Source: Candidatus Lustribacter telmatis (GTDB lineage Bacteria > Vulcanimicrobiota > Vulcanimicrobiia > Vulcanimicrobiales > Vulcanimicrobiaceae). From it: a DNA stretch of 53,763 nt. The notes under the pieces are model-generated. The model did not search any database. It was not told the DNA's origin and saw nothing but the letters and a program-made list of their open reading frames with translations. The position numbers and the translations under genes are program-made. Shown here piece after piece: positions 50,530 through 53,763 of the stretch (its first letter is position 1; every line of letters starts with the position of its first letter). Where the stretch lies: assembly GCA_003164045.1 (NCBI GenBank), contig PLRU01000011.1, forward strand, positions 1 through 53,763, written 5' to 3'.

Positions 50530-52487
50530 GTTCCGCTTCGATGATCACGCGACGGTTGAGCCGGCCGGATTGTACCGATCTCGGCGTTGCCGAACGCCGG
50601 GAATGGCTCGTCACCAACGGCCGCGGGGGCTACGCGATGGGCACCGTTGCCGGCACCCTGACGCGGCGTTACCATGGCTTGCTGATCGCCGCCCTCGAAC
50701 CGCCGGTCGCGCGGCGGCTCGTCGTGGCCTCGGCGCAGCTTGAGGTGGAATACCGCGGCGTGACATACGGTCTCGCGACGAACCACTGGACATCCGGCAT
50801 GCGCGTGCCCGAGGGCTGGCGCTTCATCGAATCGTTTGCCGTGATCGACGGCGTGCCGGTGTGGACGTACGAACTCGGCGACGCGTTGCTCGAAGTGGCG
50901 ATCGCGATGCCCCACGGCGCCGATGCCACCGCCGTCGCGCTGCGGGTGGAGCGGGCCACGAAGCCGCTGCGCATCACCGCGCGCCTGTTGGTGGCGGACT
51001 GCGATCACCATGGCGGGGCGTTACCGGATCCCAACCAGTTCAGCGTCGGCGTGGACGGCGATCGGGCCACGATCGGTTTGCCGGCTTGCGGCCGGGTCGT
51101 GCACGTCGCATGTTCCGGCGCGCTGCTCTCGCCCGCGCTGGATCGCTGGTCGGGCTTCTACGCGGAACGCGAAGCCGAACGGGGACTCGATCCGAACGCA
51201 GACTACCTGCACGTGCTCGACGTAGAAACGACGCTCGCCTCGGGCGAACGCGGCGGCATGGTCGTGGGGCTCGAGGCGGACCTCGCGGCGGCGCCGTTTA
51301 TCGTAGATGCGGCGCGCGCGCGCGGAGCGGCGCTCGCGGCCGATGCGCCGGATGCGTTGCGCGCGGAACTTGCGATCGCCGCGGACGCATTCGTGATCGT
51401 GGCCGTGCCCGGCGGCTCGTCGCGCACGACGATCGTGGCGGGATATCCATGGTTCACCGATTGGGGCCGCGACACGATGATCGCGTTGCCGGGCTTGCTG
51501 CTGGCCAATCGGCGCGCCGACGTTGCCGAAGCGATCGTGCGCGGCTTTGCGCCGTTCATCGATGGCGGCATGCTGCCGAACGTCTTTCCCGACGCCGGCA
51601 GCGCGCCGCAATACAACACGGTCGATGCGGCCCTGTGGTATGTCGAAGCGATTCGGGCCTGTGCGGCCGGGACGCGCGATCCGAACTTTGCGCGCGATCT
51701 CTTTCCCGTGTTGCGCGCGATCGTGGATGGCTACACGCACGGCACGCGCTACGGCATCGGCGTCGATCCGGCCGATGGGTTAGTGCGGGCCGGCGTACCG
51801 GGCGTGCAGCTGACGTGGATGGATGCGAAGGTCGGCGACCGCGTGATCACACCGCGCATCGGCAAACCGGTAGAGATCAACGCGCTGTGGTTTGCGGCGC
51901 TGCAGACCACCGCGCACTTCGCCGAACATTGCGCCGCCGATCCGCAGCCGTACGAAGATGCCGCTGCGCGCGTGCGCGAGGCGTTCGAGCGGTACTGGAA
52001 CGAAGAACGCGGCTGTTGTTTCGACGTGATCGACGGGCCCGGCGGTGACGATCCCGCCATCCGTCCGAACCAGCTCTTCGTGGTCGCGCTCGCGCCCGAA
52101 CTGCTCGCGCCGGAACGCGCGCGCGCGGTGGTCGACGTGTGCGTGCGCGAGCTACTGACGCCGGTCGGGTTGCGCACGCTCGCGACGTCGGATCCGGCCT
52201 ACGTGGGACGCTACGGCGGCGATCTGACCGCGCGCGACGGTGCCTATCATCAAGGCACCGTGTGGCCGTGGCTGCTCGGTGCGTTCGTGCAAGCGCACCT
52301 CAACGTCTACGACGATCCGGCGCTGGCGCGGACGTTCATTACGCCGCTCGCCGACGCGCTCGACGGCTACGGCATCGGAACGCTGGGGGAGATCTTCGAC
52401 GGCGATCCGCCGCACGCGCCGTGCGGCACGATCGCGCAAGCGTGGAGCGTCGCCGAGCTAATCGCCGCTCTTCGTCTCGTCGGCTGA
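50523..52487 (+). CDS. Amylo-alpha-1,6-glucosidase (glycogen debranching enzyme, GDE family)
   Basis: The 654-residue protein has an N-terminal GDE domain (EWLVTNGRGGYAMGTVAGTLTRRYHGLLIAA, about 27-57) and a C-terminal (alpha/alpha)6 GDE-C barrel with the family AGYPWFTDWGRDTMIALPGL, AQYNTVDAALWYVEAI-like and YHQGTVWPWLLGAFV segments. It removes alpha-1,6-linked glucose from limit branches in glycogen, complementing GlgX. The start is the ATG at 50523; an in-frame ATG at 50541 is possible and would avoid overlap with the divergent glucosidase. Its 3' end overlaps the convergent small gene by about 30 bp. Confidence 0.92.
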   Translation: MASSASMITRRLSRPDCTDLGVAERREWLVTNGRGGYAMGTVAGTLTRRYHGLLIAALEPPVARRLVVASAQLEVEYRGVTYGLATNHWTSGMRVPEGWRFIESFAVIDGVPVWTYELGDALLEVAIAMPHGADATAVALRVERATKPLRITARLLVADCDHHGGALPDPNQFSVGVDGDRATIGLPACGRVVHVACSGALLSPALDRWSGFYAEREAERGLDPNADYLHVLDVETTLASGERGGMVVGLEADLAAAPFIVDAARARGAALAADAPDALRAELAIAADAFVIVAVPGGSSRTTIVAGYPWFTDWGRDTMIALPGLLLANRRADVAEAIVRGFAPFIDGGMLPNVFPDAGSAPQYNTVDAALWYVEAIRACAAGTRDPNFARDLFPVLRAIVDGYTHGTRYGIGVDPADGLVRAGVPGVQLTWMDAKVGDRVITPRIGKPVEINALWFAALQTTAHFAEHCAADPQPYEDAAARVREAFERYWNEERGCCFDVIDGPGGDDPAIRPNQLFVVALAPELLAPERARAVVDVCVRELLTPVGLRTLATSDPAYVGRYGGDLTARDGAYHQGTVWPWLLGAFVQAHLNVYDDPALARTFITPLADALDGYGIGTLGEIFDGDPPHAPCGTIAQAWSVAELIAALRLVG

Positions 52488-52724
52488 TTCGGCGGCGGCT
52501 GCGGACTTCGCTTCGCGTTCCAGTTCCTTCGCGATGCGCTCGACATTGGCGGCGTTGGAGCGCTGCTGATCGAGGTTCGCCTGCGCGCGCTTGGCCGTAT
52601 CGTCGGTGTCGCTGCGAATGGCGCTGACCAGGCTCGGTTTATCCTGGGTGAAGGCGGGGTCGAGATACATGCCGCGGTTCATCTGTTCCCCGAGGGTCGG
52701 TGAATCTTCGGGTTTGTCATGCAT
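52458..52724 (-). CDS. Small hydrophilic protein of unknown function
   Basis: The 88-residue protein (96 if started at the GTG at 52748) is highly charged with no membrane segment. The C-terminal half is an Ala/Glu/Lys-rich helix (about 40-85) that could form a coiled coil. It begins with DKPEDSPTLGEQMNRGMYLDP, which has no known motif. No family recognised. The last 30 bp overlap the end of the debranching enzyme gene on the other strand. Coding status is plausible but not certain. Confidence 0.45.
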   Translation of the reverse strand: MHDKPEDSPTLGEQMNRGMYLDPAFTQDKPSLVSAIRSDTDDTAKRAQANLDQQRSNAANVERIAKELEREAKSAAAAESADETKSGD

Positions 52725-52823
52725 GGCGGAATTGTTCCGCAAGGTCACCCCTTTTCCCCGGCCGAGAATTCTAGCAAGCGCTTAATGACGGGCGCTCGCC
52801 CTTTTGGTTCGCTTGTAAGCGAA

Positions 52824-53462
52824 ATGCGACGCTTTCTTGCAGCCGTTCTGTCTTCGTCGTTGCCGCTATTGGCCGCCGTGCCGGCCGCAGCCGACGCCCC
52901 TTCCCGCCAAGTCGAGTATGCGGTGGTTGCCACGAGCGGCGGCATCGCTCGCCGGGCAACCGTCCGGGTCGATTTTGTCGGCGGCTCGGCCGAACACGTG
53001 ATGCGCGTCAACGTCGATGAGGTCGTCGACGACAGCACGTCGCGCCATGCGTACGTCGGCATCGAGCCGACGGGTTCGCTCAGCGCCGCCGACGTGCTGC
53101 AGCTGACGAGCGAAGAAGAAACGATCTGCTCGATGATGTCGATGGAATCGGAAGATCTGGCCGGCGTGTCGATCGGCGATCACTGGGAACGCGAAGGTCC
53201 GGTGCCCGGTGGCCGCCACCACACGCGCTTCTCCGTGCTCGGCGTGGACGACGCGGGTTACGTCGAGTTTGCGGTATCGCGCGATCTGCAGCACGACGAC
53301 GGTTCGAGCGCGCGCTGGCGCGGAACGATGCATTACGACGCCAACGGTTTCGTGCCGGCGACGATCACGCTCAACGGAAACTTGAGCGCCGGCGACGATC
53401 CGTCCATGGGCCGCAACGTCGCAATGTCGATCCGCCTACTGCACGATACGTTCAAGCACTAA
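52824..53462 (+). CDS. Exported protein of unknown function
   Basis: The 212-residue protein has a signal peptide (RRFLAAVLSSSLPLLAAVPAAADA, cleavage probably after ADA, about residue 24) and a beta-rich mature part with alternating short strands (VEYAVVATSGG, ATVRVDFVG, FAVSRDLQHDD). One Cys occurs in EETICSMM. No known domain is visible. I chose the ATG at 52824 because it begins exactly at the signal peptide; the frame is open about 35 codons upstream without coding character. Likely a periplasmic protein. Confidence 0.65.
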   Translation: MRRFLAAVLSSSLPLLAAVPAAADAPSRQVEYAVVATSGGIARRATVRVDFVGGSAEHVMRVNVDEVVDDSTSRHAYVGIEPTGSLSAADVLQLTSEEETICSMMSMESEDLAGVSIGDHWEREGPVPGGRHHTRFSVLGVDDAGYVEFAVSRDLQHDDGSSARWRGTMHYDANGFVPATITLNGNLSAGDDPSMGRNVAMSIRLLHDTFKH

Positions 53463-53481
53463 GCGGCGCGAGCGGGGCTAT

Positions 53482-53763
53482 TTATTTAACGATGAAGGTC
53501 ATCGCCATCTGCGCGTGACCGGTGCCGCAAACGATGCTGCAGTGCACGACGAACGTGCCAGCTCTTGTGGGCGTCGCGTGGACGGTCTGCTCTTTCGAGG
53601 TGAGGACCATCGAATTGATGCCGACCTCCGGCGCGTTCAACCCGTGGACGCCCTGGGCGGCGCGCAGGTGAAAGGTGACGGGTTCGCCTTTTTTCAGGCG
53701 CACGACGGCCGGTGAGAACGAGAAGTTCTTGGCGGTGATCGTGACGTCGTTCGCCGCCGTTGC
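53482..53763 (-). CDS. Cupredoxin with CuA-type motif, cytochrome oxidase subunit II-like (5' truncated by window edge)
   Basis: The minus-strand frame is open from the window edge to the stop at 53482, giving at least 93 residues. It is a cupredoxin fold: NDVTITAKNFSFSPAVVRLKKGEPVTF, then a His in GVHGLN, and the loop CSIVCGTGHAQM. This fits the CuA spacing C-x3-C-x3-H-x2-M exactly, so a binuclear copper site like that of cytochrome c oxidase subunit II is likely. The usual Glu between the two cysteines (CSEIC) is Ile here. The N-terminus, including any signal or membrane anchor, is outside the window, so it could be an oxidase subunit or a stand-alone periplasmic copper protein. Confidence 0.82.
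   Translation of the reverse strand, partial: ATAANDVTITAKNFSFSPAVVRLKKGEPVTFHLRAAQGVHGLNAPEVGINSMVLTSKEQTVHATPTRAGTFVVHCSIVCGTGHAQMAMTFIVK

Noticed and set aside
1..53763. CRISPR array, insertion sequence, prophage, integron or defence island
   Set aside because: I saw no spaced direct repeats of CRISPR size, no transposase, integrase or phage structural motifs, and no compositional break; the genes are metabolic, envelope and stress functions.

Overview
The window reads as ordinary chromosomal DNA from a high-GC, diderm (outer-membrane) bacterium. Three large TonB-dependent receptors, each with an N-terminal carboxypeptidase-regulatory-like domain, show that an outer membrane is present. 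That receptor type, the house style of the genes (many 4-bp stop/start overlaps, frequent GTG and TTG starts) and the mix of relatives (actinobacteria/cyanobacteria-like ManC, EgtD, CGF(S/T)-type glutaredoxin) would fit Candidatus Eremiobacterota (WPS-2) or a neighbouring phylum such as Acidobacteriota. This is a guess from protein style, not a measured placement. I found no rRNA, tRNA, CRISPR array, transposase, integrase or phage gene.

Layout. 1-6.2 kb: a truncated FAD oxidoreductase and a YkgJ-type cysteine-cluster protein; a ROK sugar kinase with a small NAD(P)-binding protein; then a leftward operon of a histidine-box hydroxylase, a diacylglycerol-glycosyltransferase-like protein, an M20 amidohydrolase and a small unknown. 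6.2-13.9 kb: a lytic transglycosylase, the ergothioneine methyltransferase EgtD, a leftward osmoprotectant ABC operon (permease, lipoprotein, ATPase, permease, gamma-glutamylcyclotransferase), polyphosphate kinase and an EVE-domain protein. 13.9-25.0 kb: the outer-membrane uptake block, with two tandem paralogous TonB receptors, each followed by an intrinsic terminator, then a lipoprotein translationally linked to a third, divergent receptor. 25-30.2 kb: a BolA/monothiol glutaredoxin operon, an acyl-CoA synthetase with a quinone-oxidoreductase-type dehydrogenase, and a convergent Nudix/metallo-beta-lactamase pair. 30.2-30.6 kb: a 408-bp gene-free region that appears to hold a structured RNA on the minus strand. 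30.6-39.2 kb: a mostly rightward run of VTT membrane protein, RNase D, aconitase, GT4 glycosyltransferase, arylmalonate-decarboxylase-like enzyme, class II aldolase and TelA. 39.2-52.5 kb: a five-gene leftward alpha-glucan operon (MGH1/GH63-type glucosidase, GlgB, GlgX, MalQ, ManC-like) with a divergent amylo-alpha-1,6-glucosidase. 52.5-53.8 kb: two small unknowns and a truncated CuA-type cupredoxin.

How the genes fit together. The 39-52 kb block is a coherent glycogen/alpha-glucan branching, debranching and remodelling set, with a nucleotidyltransferase that could divert hexose to sugar nucleotides. PPK1, the osmoprotectant importer, EgtD and the Grx-BolA pair are stress and storage functions. 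The hydroxylase and MGDG-type glycosyltransferase probably modify membrane lipids.

The item most worth follow-up is the minus-strand element at about 30213-30487. It has a plausible promoter, two copies of a motif (AAGGAGGGCG - hairpin - CGCAAGATCC), a 12-bp stem-loop with a wobble pair between them, and an intrinsic terminator ending 15 nt before a Nudix gene. It looks like a tandem-aptamer leader or a small RNA that I cannot assign to a known family.
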